A stretch of DNA of 64,000 nt, from positions 56,505,152-56,569,151 of the forward strand of contig NC_084763.1 of the NCBI RefSeq assembly GCF_028858725.1, written 5' to 3'. The notes beneath the pieces are model-generated. The model did not search any database and had not been told where the DNA came from. It was given only the letters and a program-made list of their open reading frames with translations. Position 1 is the first letter of the stretch, and each line of letters opens with the position of its first letter. Made by a program: the position numbers and the translations under genes. This document shows, piece after piece, positions 34,765 to 46,998 of the stretch. Source of the DNA: Colius striatus. Its lineage: Eukaryota > Chordata > Aves > Coliiformes > Coliidae.

Positions 34765-35445
34765 CCCAGCATGGTGGGGGCTGGAAGGGTCCTGCAGAGC
34801 TCATCCAGTCCAACCCCCTGCTCAAGCAGGTTCCCCTGGCTTAGGGGCACAGGAACGTGTCCAGGTGAGGTTGGAAACCTCGTGAGAAGGAGCCCCCACA
34901 GCCTCCCTGGGCAGCCTGGGCCAGGGCTCCCTCACCTCAGCACTGGAAGAGTTTTTCCTTATGTTTGAGTGGAACTGTTTGTGTTCCAGCTTGTGCCTGT
35001 TACCCCTTGTCCTGGCACTGGGCACTGCAGAACACAGACTGGCTCCATCCTCTCAATGCCTGTCCCTTAGGCATTTGTGTTAATGAGATCCCAGCTCAGC
35101 CTTCTCCAGGCTGACCAGCCCCAGGTCCTGCAGCCTTTCCTCCTCACACAGATGCTCCAGAACCCTCAGCATCTTGGTGGCCCTGCACTGGCCTCTCTCC
35201 AGCAGTTCCCTGTCCCTCTTGAGCTGGAGAGCCCAGCACTGGACACAGGGCTCCAGATGAACCTCAGCAGGGCAGAGCAGAAGCTCCCTGGCCCTGCTGC
35301 CCACACTCTGCTGGATGCCCCCAGGATGCCATTGGCTTCTTGCCCATGAGCCCACGCTGCTGCTCACGGTTCAACCAGCACTGCCCGGTCCCTCTCCTGG
35401 AGTTGCTCTCCAGTAGGTCACCCCCAGCCTGTACTCCCATGCCAA
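34765..35445 (-). repeat. CR1 LINE 3' copy, about 680 bp
   Basis: Antisense, from 'catggtgggggctggaaggg' through the 'gccctgcactggcctctctc' block to 'gttgctctccagtaggtcac'. It is one of the longer copies here and lacks the reverse transcriptase part. Confidence 0.92.
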
Positions 35446-35760
35446 AAAGGGAGACCACATGTCTTTTCATCCCCAGAGCTCACAGGACTGGAGAAGTGTT
35501 GAATCCAAGTCCCTCCTTCCACTCCAGAGGCAGGCAGTGGGCTTGAGACGGTGCCCTCAGGCTGACATCCCAGTAGGAATGGAGCCAGTCCCACCTGGCC
35601 CCAGGCTGTGCTGATGCTTGAAGCAAAGCTTGAGTTCCAAGCCCTTGGGCATGCCATGGGGTGCTGGCAGCACCTTCTCCACCTCCTCCACCACTCTGAG
35701 CACGAGCACACACCTATCTGTCTGTTCTGCTGGGCATCCAGCTATCCAAATCCTACCACC
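35446..35760. other. Unique flank of the minisatellite
   Basis: No gene was recognised. The sequence grades into diverged repeat units from about 35760. Confidence 0.35.
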
Positions 35761-35761
35761 A

Positions 35762-36185
35762 AACACTATTAGAGCTCCACCAAACCCTACACAAATACAA
35801 ACCAATCCTACATCAGCACCACCAAACCCTACCCCAGCATCACCAAACCCTATCCCAGCACCATCAAATCCTACCCCAGCACCACCAAACCCTACCCCAG
35901 CATCACCAAACCCTACCCCAGCATCACCAAACCCTATCCCAGCACCATCAAATCCTACCCCAGCACCATCAAATCCTACCCCAGCACCACCAAACCCTAC
36001 CCCAGCACCACCAAATCCTACCCCAGCATCACCAAACCCTACCCCAGCATCACCAAACCCTACCCCAGCATCACCAAACCCTACCCCAGCACCATCAAAC
36101 CCTACCCCAGCATCATCAAACCCTACCCCAGCACCACCAAACCCTACCCCAGCACCACCAAACCCTACCCCAGCACCACCACCAA
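35762..36185. repeat. 18-bp minisatellite, about 22-24 units
   Basis: Tandem units of ACCAAACCCTACCCCAGC with A/C/T variants at a few positions, most regular between 35818 and 36184; the first units are diverged. Since 18 is a multiple of three, both strands stay open (PNPTPA-type and GVGFGA-type repeats), but neither frame has coding support. Each unit contains AACCCTA, which resembles the telomere repeat but at the wrong period. Confidence 0.92.
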
Positions 36186-36189
36186 TCTG

Positions 36190-37030
36190 TAAACCCCCTT
36201 CACCAAACGCCACAGCCCCTCCAACCTATGATGTCTCCAGGCTGGGACCATGAGGCTGGGGGTTTGCCATGGTCCCATCACACCTCATACACAGGACTAA
36301 GGCAGCAGCCCCTAGCCAAAGGATGGACCAAGCTGGTTCCTACCACCCAGTTGCCTTCACTCCACACAGCATCAGTGGGGAAGGAGCCAGGAGATCTGAG
36401 CTGCAGCCAGGTGCTCTCAGAGGACCATGATGGAGTGGCACCTTTCTCCCTCCCAGCCACAGCGTGGCCTCAGCTGGAGGGAAGCATCATCTCTTACGTT
36501 CTCAGGTCCTTCAGGAACTCACGGGGCTGTGGAGGTGGTGGGTGGCCACCAGCACTGCTTCACCACGAGTGCACACACTGCTTTGAAACAGGTTGAGTGA
36601 GCAGGAATAAAAAGCTGGAGAGAAGAAGGGTCAGTATCGAATCCAGCTGTGCAAACAAAGAGCTCTGAGCCTGCAACTTCCCTTGGCTGGTGTGCAGGAA
36701 AAAACGCGCCACCGTCCATCCCTCTCCTCACGGCCAGCCCATGGCGAGCTTTTCATGAATGAGCACGTTGAGGTGGAAGGGGAAGGGGGGGGAGATGCAG
36801 GAGGAGGAAGAGGTGGACAGCCCTTCCTTGCCTGTCACACAGGGGAACCTCTGCAGCTCACGGAGAGGCAGGGCCATGGGTCCGAGCCAGCGATGCTGCA
36901 CCGTACGGGCTGATCCACAGCCTGAGGCAAGAGCAGCTGTTTGTCTCTTGGCTTACACATCAGGCTGGTCCTGAAGGTGGAGATCTTCCTCAGGGAGCAC
37001 CAGGCACGTGGGTGCAGGTGTTTCCTGGAG
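36190..37030. other. Intergenic DNA
   Basis: No exon was recognised. Purine-rich runs lie near 36770-36815. Confidence 0.35.
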
Positions 37031-37032
37031 AA

Positions 37033-37395
37033 GGATTTATCCTGGAGAAGAGGAGGCTGAAGGGAGATGTGATCACTGTCTGCAAATACCTAACAGGGGC
37101 TGCACTGAGGTGGGAGTTGGTCTCTTCTCTCCAGTAATGAGTGACAGGACAAGAGGAAAGAAACAGGCTCGAGTTTAGATTGGAGCTGAGGCAGAACTGT
37201 TTCCCTGAGAGGGGTGTCAGCCCCTGTGCCAGGCTGCCCAGGGAGCTGGGGCAGTGCCCAGCCCTGGAGGGATCCCAAAGCCCTGGAGCTGAGGTGCTGA
37301 GGGCCATGGGACAGTGCTGGGCTGGGCAGGGTGAGGGCAGGGCTGGGACTGCAGGAGCTTAAAGGTCTTTTCCAACTGAAATGCTGTGAGGCTGA
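37033..37395 (+). repeat. CR1 LINE 3' copy
   Basis: Sense, from 'ctggagaagaggaggctgaa' to 'tttccaactgaaatgctgtg'. Same variant as the copies at 13.0 and 19.3 kb. Confidence 0.9.
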
Positions 37396-37397
37396 GG

Positions 37398-38618
37398 ATG
37401 GGACATAGAGGATGCTTAAGTCACAGTTTAATCTAAAATCCCCCCCTGGCATGCAGCAAGCCCCTTCCTAGTCTCCCAGTCTCGAACTCACTTTTCTTCC
37501 ACGTCCTCTGGCAGCTCTGAGCCAGTTCCACCTCCCCTGCTCATCTGGACGTTGGTGAGTTTGAAGAGGATGGACAACACCACAGAAAAAGGGTGCAAAA
37601 GGTAAAAAAAACACCCTGATCCTCCTTCAGTTTGTGATAAATAGCCCTCAGAAATGCCACATCGGGGTTTCTGACTTACAGGCAGCCGCTGGGACACGTC
37701 TGGGTTTGCAGCCGGTCAGCCCAGGTCCCCCCTCTTTGCGTGGGCTCTGATGGGGGCCAGCAGCTGGGCACCCAGCCCACCACCTTTCTGCATGCCAGGA
37801 AATCCCCTGGCAACTCTCTGGAGCAAACAGCTGCCCTCAGTGACCTGGCTGTTAGCAGAGGCAGGGGAAAGAAGATGAAGTTGTGGGAGGCTCCTTGAAA
37901 ATTCACTCGTTCCATCTCTGGTTCTTTCCCTCCCTTGCTCTCCAAGTCATCCTCCCTTTAGCCTCCAGGCATAAATAACTGACCACAACCTCATCTGTGC
38001 TTCTCAGAAAGATTAAGCAGCAACAACTGAAAGGATGTGAGCAAACCCCCCAAATCCTGCTCAGTGTTGCTGTGATGGGTCGGTGTGAGCAGGGATGGAG
38101 ATGGTGGAGCCCTGTGTGCAGCCCTGAGGAGCTGGAGGAGCAGAGTCCCACTGGTGGTACCTGACTCACAGAGCCATGAGGAATACAGAGCCTCTGAGCT
38201 GCCTTGCAGCACTTGAAAGCAAAACTTCATCTCCACTGACCTCAAAGCCTGGGAGCCTCCACTCCAACCCTCTGGAGCCCCCTCAGTGCTCAGACAACTC
38301 TCTAGGTTGATTCCAGGTGGAGATGAGCAGGGCACTCACCTCTCCCAAAGTCAACAGCACGAGGGAGGGATGTTTCTGCCTTCCCTCAAGCAGTAAGAGT
38401 GCTGCAAACCATGAGCCCCCATCACCAGCACCAGACACAGCCCTGTGAGGGAAAGTGGCCAAGATATGACCAGGGAAGGGAGTTTTTGGTAGGACATGAT
38501 ATCCAAGCCAAGCCCAGGAGGTCCCAGAGAGCTTCTCTTCCATGGTAATGTCACCCTGTCCCATGTGAGGGGTGACCCCAGCCATTGACATCATCACCTT
38601 GTGCTTAAAGGTGTCTCT
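37398..38618. other. Intergenic DNA
   Basis: No gene or repeat was recognised. Confidence 0.35.
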
Positions 38619-38619
38619 C

Positions 38620-38832
38620 CACAGAGTCACAGCATGGAGGGGGCTGGAAGGGCCCTGCAGAGCTAAAGGGCTCTAAAGCAGGTTCCCCTGGCTCAGGGGG
38701 CACAGGTTGGATTGGAAACCTCCTGATAAGGAGCCTCCACACCCTCCCTGGGCAGCCTGGGCCAGGGCTCCCTCACCTCAGCACCAAAGGAGCTTCTCCT
38801 CCCTGTGCCAGGGCACTGCCTGTGTTCCCCTT
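38620..38832 (-). repeat. CR1 LINE 3' fragment with small internal losses
   Basis: Antisense; 'cacagagtcacagcatggag' at 38622, then short gaps relative to the copies at 34.8 and 51.3 kb before 'cctccctgggcagcctgggc'. Confidence 0.85.
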
Positions 38833-38834
38833 GA

Positions 38835-39585
38835 TCAGGGTGCACAGCCATGACAAAATGTCTCTGCATCTCCCTGCCATGATCCCAAGCTCCAGTTTGT
38901 GTCCATCCCCACTGGTTTTACCCGTGCTGCTGGCTCCAAAGACGAGCAGGGCTTTCTCCTTAGTGCCACATCTCCCCACGCTCGGGGCTGCAGAGGCAGA
39001 CCCAGGGCACAGCTCTGCTGCTCTCCGTTCCAAGGTCCTCACTCCACCCCTGTTTAAAAAACCCAGCTGACCAAGTGGGTTTTCTCCTTTGGCTGGAGCC
39101 CTTCCCTGGATTGAGTTGTCCAGATGTAACAGCCAAGAATCAACCAAAGCTGGTGGAAACGTGACGAGGCTGGACGCAGGAGCACGGCGCTTCCCTTTCC
39201 TGCCAGCCATCCTCTTTCAGGCACTCAGAGCAAAAACCTTCCTGCCTTTCTGACCACTAAATCACCCTGTTTGGGCTCCTGACGGGGCAGCTGAGCTACA
39301 CCTAGTTCCACCTATTGAAATGCTGGCAGCAGCCTCCCTCCCACAGGAACTGACCCCGCTGCTGGAAGCGCCGGTGACACGCCAGCGCTGCCGACCTGCC
39401 CTCACGGCCAGCGGTGTTTGCTGCAGCTGGAGCTGCTGCAGGGGCAGGGCAGGGAGGCAGAAGCTCAAGACACTGGAAAGGGGATGCTGGGATACTCAAC
39501 CCAATGGAGAAGCCAAGGGCTGCAGAGAGGGGCAGTTATGGCTTTGCTTACGAGTTAGCCCTACCAGGATAAGCAAGGTGTGGAA
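38835..39585. other. Intergenic DNA
   Basis: A modest GC rise at 39330-39470 lacks an exon I can recognise. Confidence 0.35.
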
Positions 39586-39587
39586 TC

Positions 39588-39868
39588 AGAACTGTTCTGG
39601 TTGGAAAAGACCTTTATGATCATCAGGTCCAACCTCTCCCCTCACCCTGCCCAGCCCAGCACTACCCCATGGCCCTCAGCGCCTCAGCCCCACGGCTTTG
39701 GGGTCCCTCCAGGGCTGGGCACTGCCCCAGCTCCCTGGGCAGCCTGGCACAGGGGCTGACACCCCTCTCAGGGAAACAGTTCTGCCTCAGCTCCAGCCTC
39801 AACCTGCCCTGGGGCAGCTTGAGCCTGTTTCTTCTTGTCTTATTGCTGGTTACTGACCCCCACCTGCA
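39588..39868 (-). repeat. CR1 LINE, 3' part of an inverted copy
   Basis: Antisense 3' portion from 'tggaatcagaactgttctgg' to about 'gtcttattgctggttactga'. Its 5' continuation is not collinear: the next segment is the upstream part of the same CR1 variant on the opposite strand. Confidence 0.88.
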
Positions 39869-39874
39869 CTCCAG

Positions 39875-40208
39875 CCACAGCTCCAGGGCTGTGTCAGTGC
39901 TGGGCCCTCACTCACTGCCACAGGGACACTGAGGGGCTGCAGCTCCAGGGCTGTGTCAGTGCTGGGCCCCTCACTCCCTGCCACAGGGACACTGAGGGGC
40001 TGCAGCGTGGCCAGAGCCGGGCACAGAGCTGGGGAAGGGGCTGGAGCACAAGGGGCTGGGGAGGGGCTGAGGGAATGGGGGTGTTGAGCCTGGAGAAGAG
40101 GAGCCTCAGGGGAGACAGCAGCACTCTGACACTCCCTGACAGGAGGATGGAGTGAGGTGGGGGTCAGGCTCTGCTCCCAAGCAATGAATGACAGGACAAG
40201 GGGAAACG
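39875..40208 (+). repeat. CR1 LINE, flipped 5' part with 62-bp duplication
   Basis: Sense segment covering the CR1 region just upstream of that in 39588-39868, ending 'tgacaggacaaggggaaacg'. A 62-bp stretch beginning 'agctccagggctgtgtcagt' occurs twice in tandem (about 39880-39941 and 39942-40004). Confidence 0.85.
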
Positions 40209-40209
40209 G

Positions 40210-40722
40210 GCCAGAAAAGGAAGCCAGAACGAGGAGAGGAGAAAGGGAAGGTGGGGAGTGTCCATCCAGCCTCTGCCCTGTGAGGAAGGGGCCGTGTGAA
40301 GCGTGCATCCCTGGGCAGGTCTGTTTGTGAGCAGCACTTGCTGGCAGGGCAGGCAAAGCCCTGCATTCCTGAGCACAGGCAGCAGGGTGACGTCAGCTCC
40401 CGCAGCCAGCCGCCTGCCTACAAATATTTGCTTTGGCTTCCTCTCTGGAAGCTTCCCATTACAAGGAATAACAGCAGGATGGGCTCTCCTACTGTAAGGC
40501 TTGTCTCTCAGCACGGGCCACAGGTCACTAGAGGTTCACACACGCCAGACAAGGTTTTACTGCCAGTAGCAGAAGTGTTCTGTTGGTGGCACAGCCTCAG
40601 AGAGACCAGAAATCCCTTCAAGAGAAGGCTGCCCACGCCACTAAACCAGCCCCAAAGCAATGCTCCAGTCCTCTGGCTTTCCCTTTCTAGTAGCATAACA
40701 CCTACTGAGGTAGCTCAAACAG
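40210..40722. other. Intergenic DNA
   Basis: Nothing recognised on either strand. Confidence 0.35.
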
Positions 40723-40724
40723 TG

Positions 40725-41792
40725 TGGGTTGGATGAGTGGACAGTGAGGTGGATGGAGAGCTGCTGAATGACAGAGCCCAGAGGGTGCTGATCAATGGCA
40801 CAGTCGAGTTGGAGGCCTGTGGCCAGTGGAGTTCCACAGGGATGGGTTCTGGGGCCAGTCTTGTTCAACATCTTCATCAACAACCTGGATGAGGGGACAG
40901 AGGGACCCTCAGCAAGTTCCCTGCTGGCACCAAACTGGGAGCACTGGCTGATTCCCCAGAGGCTGTGCTGCCATTCAGTGAGATCTTGACCAGCTTGAAT
41001 GTTGGGCAGAGAGGAACCTCGTGAGGTTCAACAAGGACAAGGGCAGAGTCCTGCATCTGGGAAGGAACAACCCCCTGCACCAGCACAGGCTGGGGGTGAC
41101 CTGCTGGAGAGCAGCTCTGCAGAGACACACCTGGGAGTGCTGGTTGATAATAAACTGACCATGAGCCAGCAACGTGCCCTCGTGGGCAAGAAGCCAATGG
41201 CAGCCTGGGATGCATCAAGAAGAGTGTGGGCAGCAGGTCAAGGGAGGTTCTTCTCCCTCTCTACTCTGCCCTGGTGAGGCCTCATCTGGAGTCCTGTGTC
41301 CCATTCTGGGCTCCTCAGCTCAAGAGGGACAGGGAAGTGCTGGAGAGAGGCCAGTGCAGGGACACCAAGATGATCAGGGGACTAATTTCATACAAGGAAA
41401 GGCTGCAGGACCTGGGGCTGTTTAGTCTGGAGAAGAGGAGACTGAGGGGAGATCTCATTAACATTTACAAATATCTCAATGGTGGGTGTCAGGGGGTTGG
41501 GGCAGCACTTAGTTTTCTGTTGTATCCAGTGCCAGGACAAGGGGTGATGGAAAGAGGCTGCAACACAAACAGTTCCATTTAAACACAAGGAAAAACTCTT
41601 TCAGTGTGAGCTGAGGGAGCCCTGGCCCAGGCTGCCCAGGGAGGGTGTGGAGGCTCCTTCTCAGGAGGTTTCCAAACCCACCTGGACACGTTCCTGTGTG
41701 ATCTGACCTAGATGGGACCTGTTTGAGCAGGGGGTTGGACTGGATGAGCTCTGAAGGTCCTTTCCAATCCCTACCATTCAATGGTTGGTAGG
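40725..41792 (+). repeat. CR1 LINE, longest copy, with reverse transcriptase end
   Basis: About 1.07 kb, sense. Around 40825-40895 it encodes [20 protein letters not shown], the CR1 reverse transcriptase motif, then carries the later 3' blocks to 'ccctaccattcaatggttgg'. The frame breaks soon after, so it is a dead 5'-truncated copy. Confidence 0.95.
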
Positions 41793-41794
41793 AT

Positions 41795-43395
41795 ATAACT
41801 AGTAGCATACACCTAACAGGATGCCTAAAGCATGTCAGGATCTTTCCTAACCAGCTGGCCTGGAGTACAGTGCCCTTTTGCCTGGAAGGAGAGTCCCAGT
41901 AGATGTTTCTAGGACAGGGGCTGCAGGGGCATGGAGCAACTGTGGGGGGATGTGGAGGCAGGACCATGTGCAGCGTGGTGGCTTCTCCTCAAAGCATCTC
42001 TCCTGGTATCCTCCAAGGCTTTTTTAAAGGCACTTTGGGTGGGATTTAGTTGCCTAAACTTGGGTGTTGAACCTTCCTTGGAGCTGAGCTCAACATCTGC
42101 CTGACCTAAGAGGGCTGAGCTGGGACACAGCTCAGTTCCCAGCTCTTCCCTTTCCTCCTCTCAATTTCCCTGCACGCTCTGAGGAAGCAAGAGACCAGCA
42201 GCAGACCCCCCTGGCTGGCTGCATCCATCTCCTCCTCTTTGCCAGGGCATCCTCCTCTGCTGTAGGAGCCAGGACTATGGTTATCTTGCAAACCAGCTTC
42301 TGAAGTTCCCCATAGACCCTCACAGCTGAGGACTGAAGCAGGAGGCCACAACCTCCTGCACTTGCCACTGGAGCTATCTGTGATCTCCAAGCAGAAACAG
42401 CCTTGGGCAGACCCTACAGCAACCTGGAGAGCTGAGAAGGGGAAGGTCCAGAGCAGCCCCCATGCAAGGACCAGCCCCAGCCCTGGTCTCTTTGCTGTGG
42501 GTCCCACCTGGGGAAAGCCCAGCAGCACTGGCCAGTATCAGCCCTGAGCCATCTCCCAAGCTGGGGACAAAGGACAAGGCACAGCAGCCCTCTCCCAAAA
42601 TCACAGTGGCACAGTCTGTGTCACCAGCTGGGCATGTCCAGGAAAGCTCTGCTCTCCTGCTGCAGCTCCTCACCTCTCTGTGATGCCAGGCAGGTCACCA
42701 TGCCCTGCCTGGGAGGAGGTGGGATCTCTCACACTCCACCAAAGCCACATTCCCCACCAAACACCACGTCCAGTCCATCCTCTGCAAACCTCTGGGTGCA
42801 TTCAACCAGGAGCTGAAGCTATGGCTGATCTCCCCTCACCTCTTCCCTCCCTGGCCCCAAGGCAGAGTTATCTCAGACTATTTATTTCTGAAGCAACCAA
42901 GCCAGATTTGGAATTGATCTTCTGATGTCTTTGTTTCCAACCAAGAAAAGACTAAAGGAATAAACCCCCCTCAACAAAACTTAGCTCAAGTGCATCTGGC
43001 TGCTTCCACTGCAGTTCCTCCATCTCTCTCACACAAAGCCCATGCAACCCCCTCTACTCAAAACACAAGTTCAAGGTTGGTTTTCAGCTCCTAGAAACCT
43101 GGGGGTGTTTTTGTAGTAAAAACAATCAAGGGCCATGGCAGGACCCCCATTGCTGAAGGCCACAGGGTCACCCAAACAGAGCCAGAGACACTGTCTGCTC
43201 CTGGATGGCTGCTCCTCCCCAGGGCTGGGAGCAGGGAGTGGGAAGGAAACCAGGGACATTCACTTCAGAGTGAATCCTGTTAACTGTTTCTGTCTGGGAG
43301 CACAGAGGAAAGGGCTGGGCAGAGCAGAGAGCAATGCCATTGTCCTGGCAGGAAAACAAAAGGGATGATAAAAACGTGCCTGGATTTGGCTCACA
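41795..43395. other. Intergenic DNA
   Basis: No exon was recognised in about 1.6 kb. Confidence 0.35.
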
Positions 43396-43397
43396 GG

Positions 43398-43628
43398 GCA
43401 GAATCACAGAATTGTTTGGGTTGGAAGAGACTTTTATGGTCAAGTCCAACCCCTCACCTCACATTTCCACAGCCACCACTGTCCCATGGCCCTCAGCACC
43501 TCAGCCCCACGGCTTTGGGATCCCTCCAGGGCTGGGCACTGCCCCAGCTCCCTGGGCAGCCTGGCACAGGGGCTCACACCCCTCTGAGGGAAAAGCCTAA
43601 CCCTCAGCTCCAGCCTCAACCCAGCCCA
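43398..43628 (-). repeat. CR1 LINE 3' fragment
   Basis: Antisense; tail 'aatcacagaattgtttgggt' at 43403, then 'ggctttgggatccctccagg'. Confidence 0.9.
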
Positions 43629-43934
43629 GCAGCAGTGACTGGGGCCAAAGCTGAGTGTCCTTTGTGATCAAGGTGATGGGACCAAGCCTGGGGTCAGTCC
43701 CAGCTGGGGGGGAAAGGATGGGTATAGGGGCTGTGCAATGCTGCTGTGTGGGAGGAATGAGGCTGGTGGGACTCAGGTGGAGTCCAACAGAAAGGCTGAA
43801 TGGTGGCTGTGGTGGGGATGGGACAGAGGACAGCAGGGAGTGACAGGCTGGGGAGCAGCCCTGCAGACAGGGACCAAGGGTCCTGATGGCCACATAGGCC
43901 ACGAGTCAGCAGCCTGGCCTTGCAGCTGAAGCAG

Positions 43935-44175
43935 TCACCCCTGTGCTGGGCTGTTAGAATCCCCTCTGGATCCCCTTGTGCAACCACAGCTGGATACTGT
44001 GTCCAGTTTGGGGCTCCTCAGTGCAATAAGAGTACTGGAGTGAGTCCTACAGAATGGTTGTGGGATGCAGAAGGGGATGTCCCAGGAAAGGCTGAGAGCA
44101 CTGTGTCTGACCAGCCTGGAGAAGGGGAAGATGTCTGGGTGTGTGCAGCTGCCTTGGGGAGGTTGTGAGAAGGTG
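43935..44175 (+). repeat. CR1 LINE internal fragment, old
   Basis: 'ctggatactgtgtccagttt' at 43991 and 'gtctgaccagcctggagaag' near 44105 match CR1 blocks seen at 232-360 and 11463-11600, with heavy divergence. Confidence 0.65.
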
Positions 44176-44177
44176 GT

Positions 44178-46555
44178 CCAGGCACTTCTCGAAATCTCCT
44201 AATGAAAGGCCCAAGCTGCAGCCAAAAAAGCCAAATCAAACAGGAAAGAGCAAGTCTCCATGACAAACACTGGCACAGGGAGCTGCTGGGATCCCCACCC
44301 TTGGAGAGAACTCAGCTGGACAGGGTCCTGAGCAGCTCCATCCAACTGCAACCTCAGCCCTACTCCATGACCTCCTGAGGTACTGCTGCTGTCCTGCAGC
44401 TGCACAACTCACCCTCAACATGCCCATTAGTCCTCTCTTTGCTCAACACCTCCACACCCACCAGTGTCATCCTCCCAAGGAGACTGCTTTGCCCTCAAGG
44501 TAAGTGTGAAGCTCTCTGCACCATGGGGGATGCCAATGGACCCTGTGTAGAGCCAGCCCATTGCCCTAGGGACAGCCCAGGACCCCTGGCAGGAAGCCCC
44601 AGGGTCTGTCACCTCCTGGGAAGGCAGTCAGAGGCCAGATGGGCCACCCCACAGCACCAAAAAATGCCACCAGGCCCCTCTGCAGAGGCAGGGGGAGAAA
44701 CCAAGTGCCCCAGCAACGTTAGAAAGGAGGGGGTTCAGAGTGAAATTGCAATTTACCTCCATCTGCCTCAACTCATTTCTAGGACAGGGCTCCTCATTGT
44801 CTACCCAGATGCCCTGTCCCCTGCTGCTGCAGCCCTGGGTTGCTCTGCTGGAGGCAGGAACCCTCCACCAGTTTTGTTCTGTCTCTCCTTGGCAGCGATG
44901 AGCGGTGCACGTGGCGGCTCACCAAGAGCTCCAAGCAACAGAGAGCAGGTCAGAGGGAGCTGTGCAGCCTTCCAGCTGAACCTTGTGCTGCTTGGATGAC
45001 CCTTGGGTGGCAGAGCTCCAAGCAAGCCATGATTTGTGAAAGAGGAGAGTCCTCCCCAGCCCTGGGACCTGCAGAGACACAGCTCCTGCTGTGTGCTGTG
45101 CTCCACCTCAGCAGCATGGTGTGGGGGAAGGAGGGAAGGAGGGGTTTCCTTGTTACACACACCAAAAAAAACCCCATCTTCTGGTATTTCAGTCTTGGAT
45201 GACACCCAAGGATTTGTCTCAGAAATAGCTCTCATAGCTCACAGAAGCACAAGGCACTGATTCCCAGTCCCCCTTTCCCCCCATTCCCATCCCACCCATG
45301 ACTCACTTGGGATGGGTTACAGTGGATTTCCTTCCCGTGACTGTCTAAGGAGGCTTTGGGCAGATCCTCCTGGGGCATTTCAAGGTAAGTTGGGTGACAG
45401 GAGAAGGTGCCTGTGGCCTCCTGAGACTCACAAGGCTCTTGGGGATGGGGGTGGTGACACCCTCTGCCAGGCAAGGACACGGCTCTCTGCCATGAAGCAC
45501 AGCTTATACACATTTGTTAAGCCCAGTTTCTGTGCTTGGTGTGGATGGGAAGGGCATTTTGGGCTGGGAGGAGATGGAGCTCCCAGCCTGGGAGAGACAA
45601 ATGCCTCCCTACCATGCAAGGGGCACAGCAGAGACGAGGAGGGCTCACTCCTCCCAGCCTCACTCCTTTGGATGAATGCTGGTTGCAAGCAAGGTGGCTG
45701 CAGCTGCACCAGCGACCTGCAGGTAGGAGGGATGTAGCCAAGGGTCACTCATTAGCCACAAGTAAGATCTGGAGAGTTCTAATGAGGATGGATTTGATAA
45801 AGGCCACAGAAATGCAAGCAAGGCTCATCCAAGGGTTGAGAGGTGTGGATGGGGGCCAGGAGCTGGGGATCCCAGCCCAGAGGAGCAACCTGTGTGGCTG
45901 GCAGCCAGCTGAGTTCTCTCCCTCAAGGAAGGCCCAGTGGCCAAGAAGATGAGGCCAGCAAGGAGCAGGTTCAGCTCCCACTGGTGGTGATGCTGCCAAG
46001 GCACTGCCCTCCCCGTGCCTCAGTTTCCCCGGCTGCTCAGGACACCCTTGTGAGGTGCTTGGAGATGTGAGGAGCAAGAGTGTGCTCCCCCCCTCAGGGA
46101 TGGTTTAAAAACCAACGCAACAGCACCTTCCAGAGCACATCAACTTATCAATGGACCTTTTGTCTGTGGGTTAGAGACAACCAGCTGCAGGGCTGCATCT
46201 CCTGCTGGGCTGAGCTCCTGCTCTCTGCCCATGCCTGCTCCTTAAACACCAGCTTGGGATGCATGAGGAGAACACCCCTGAGCTGATGCTGCCAAAACAA
46301 GCAGGCTGCAGACCCTCAAATTTGCTGTAAGGGCAGAAGTCTCAGAACTGGGACCCAAGGGAGTAAGAAGAAGGAGCAGCATGAAAACCAGACCCCAAAA
46401 TCATCTTCCTCTTCCCTGATGGCCTGAGATGGGGAGAGGGGGTGGGATGGGGACTGGCCAGAGGGTCCCAGAGCACACTGAGGTTTCCATGAGGACAGAG
46501 CTGCTGGTTCCATCCCAAGCTGCCCGCTGATGGGTTTGCACAGCAGGGGATGAGT
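44178..46555. other. Intergenic DNA
   Basis: Several 90-185 codon open frames on both strands match nothing known. No splice-bounded exon was recognised. Confidence 0.35.
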
Positions 46556-46903
46556 TATCCCGCCGTCAAGTGAGCAGAAAGTGGCGCCAAATAGGGACAT
46601 TCAGTGTGTTTCCACCGGCAGGAAAGGCGACACGAGCAGATGGGGAAAGGGCAGAAAACGAAGAGCAACAGGAGAGCGGGGAGGGGGCAGAAGCGGCTGG
46701 AAGCAGATGGAGGGAGGGTCTGCAAAGCAGCAGCAAGCGGCCAAGCCAAAAGCGCCCGGCAAAACCCGTGCAAACGGAGGGGAAAAAACCCTCAACCAAA
46801 TAAACCCCCAAGCGCATAAACCAAACAGTAACGTACGGAGAAGCGCCGAGCTCTGTCGTTGCATCGCTGCCCGTGCCGGAGCCGCCGCAGCCCTCCCGCA
46901 GCC

Positions 46904-46998
46904 CCGCTCCTCTTCCTCCCGCTCCTCTTCCTCCCGCTCCTCTTCCTCCCGCTCCTCTTCCTCCCGCTCCTCTTCCTCCCGCTCCTCTTCCTCCCGCC
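46904..46998. repeat. 15-bp tandem repeat
   Basis: About six near-identical units of CCGCTCCTCTTCCTC; strand-asymmetric (pyrimidine on plus), so triplex or slipped structures are possible. Confidence 0.95.

Noticed and set aside
35762-36185. Interstitial telomere array
   Set aside because: The CCCTAA-like core recurs at 18 bp, not 6 bp, and is part of a longer unit.
35762-36185. CRISPR-like array
   Set aside because: The units are contiguous with no spacers, and the DNA is vertebrate.
35557-36253. 218- and 211-codon repeat proteins on the two strands
   Set aside because: The 18-bp unit keeps both strands open automatically; there is no start context, splice or codon signal.
40725-41792. 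Functional reverse transcriptase gene
   Set aside because: Only the end of the CR1 reverse transcriptase domain is present, 5' truncated and with a broken frame.
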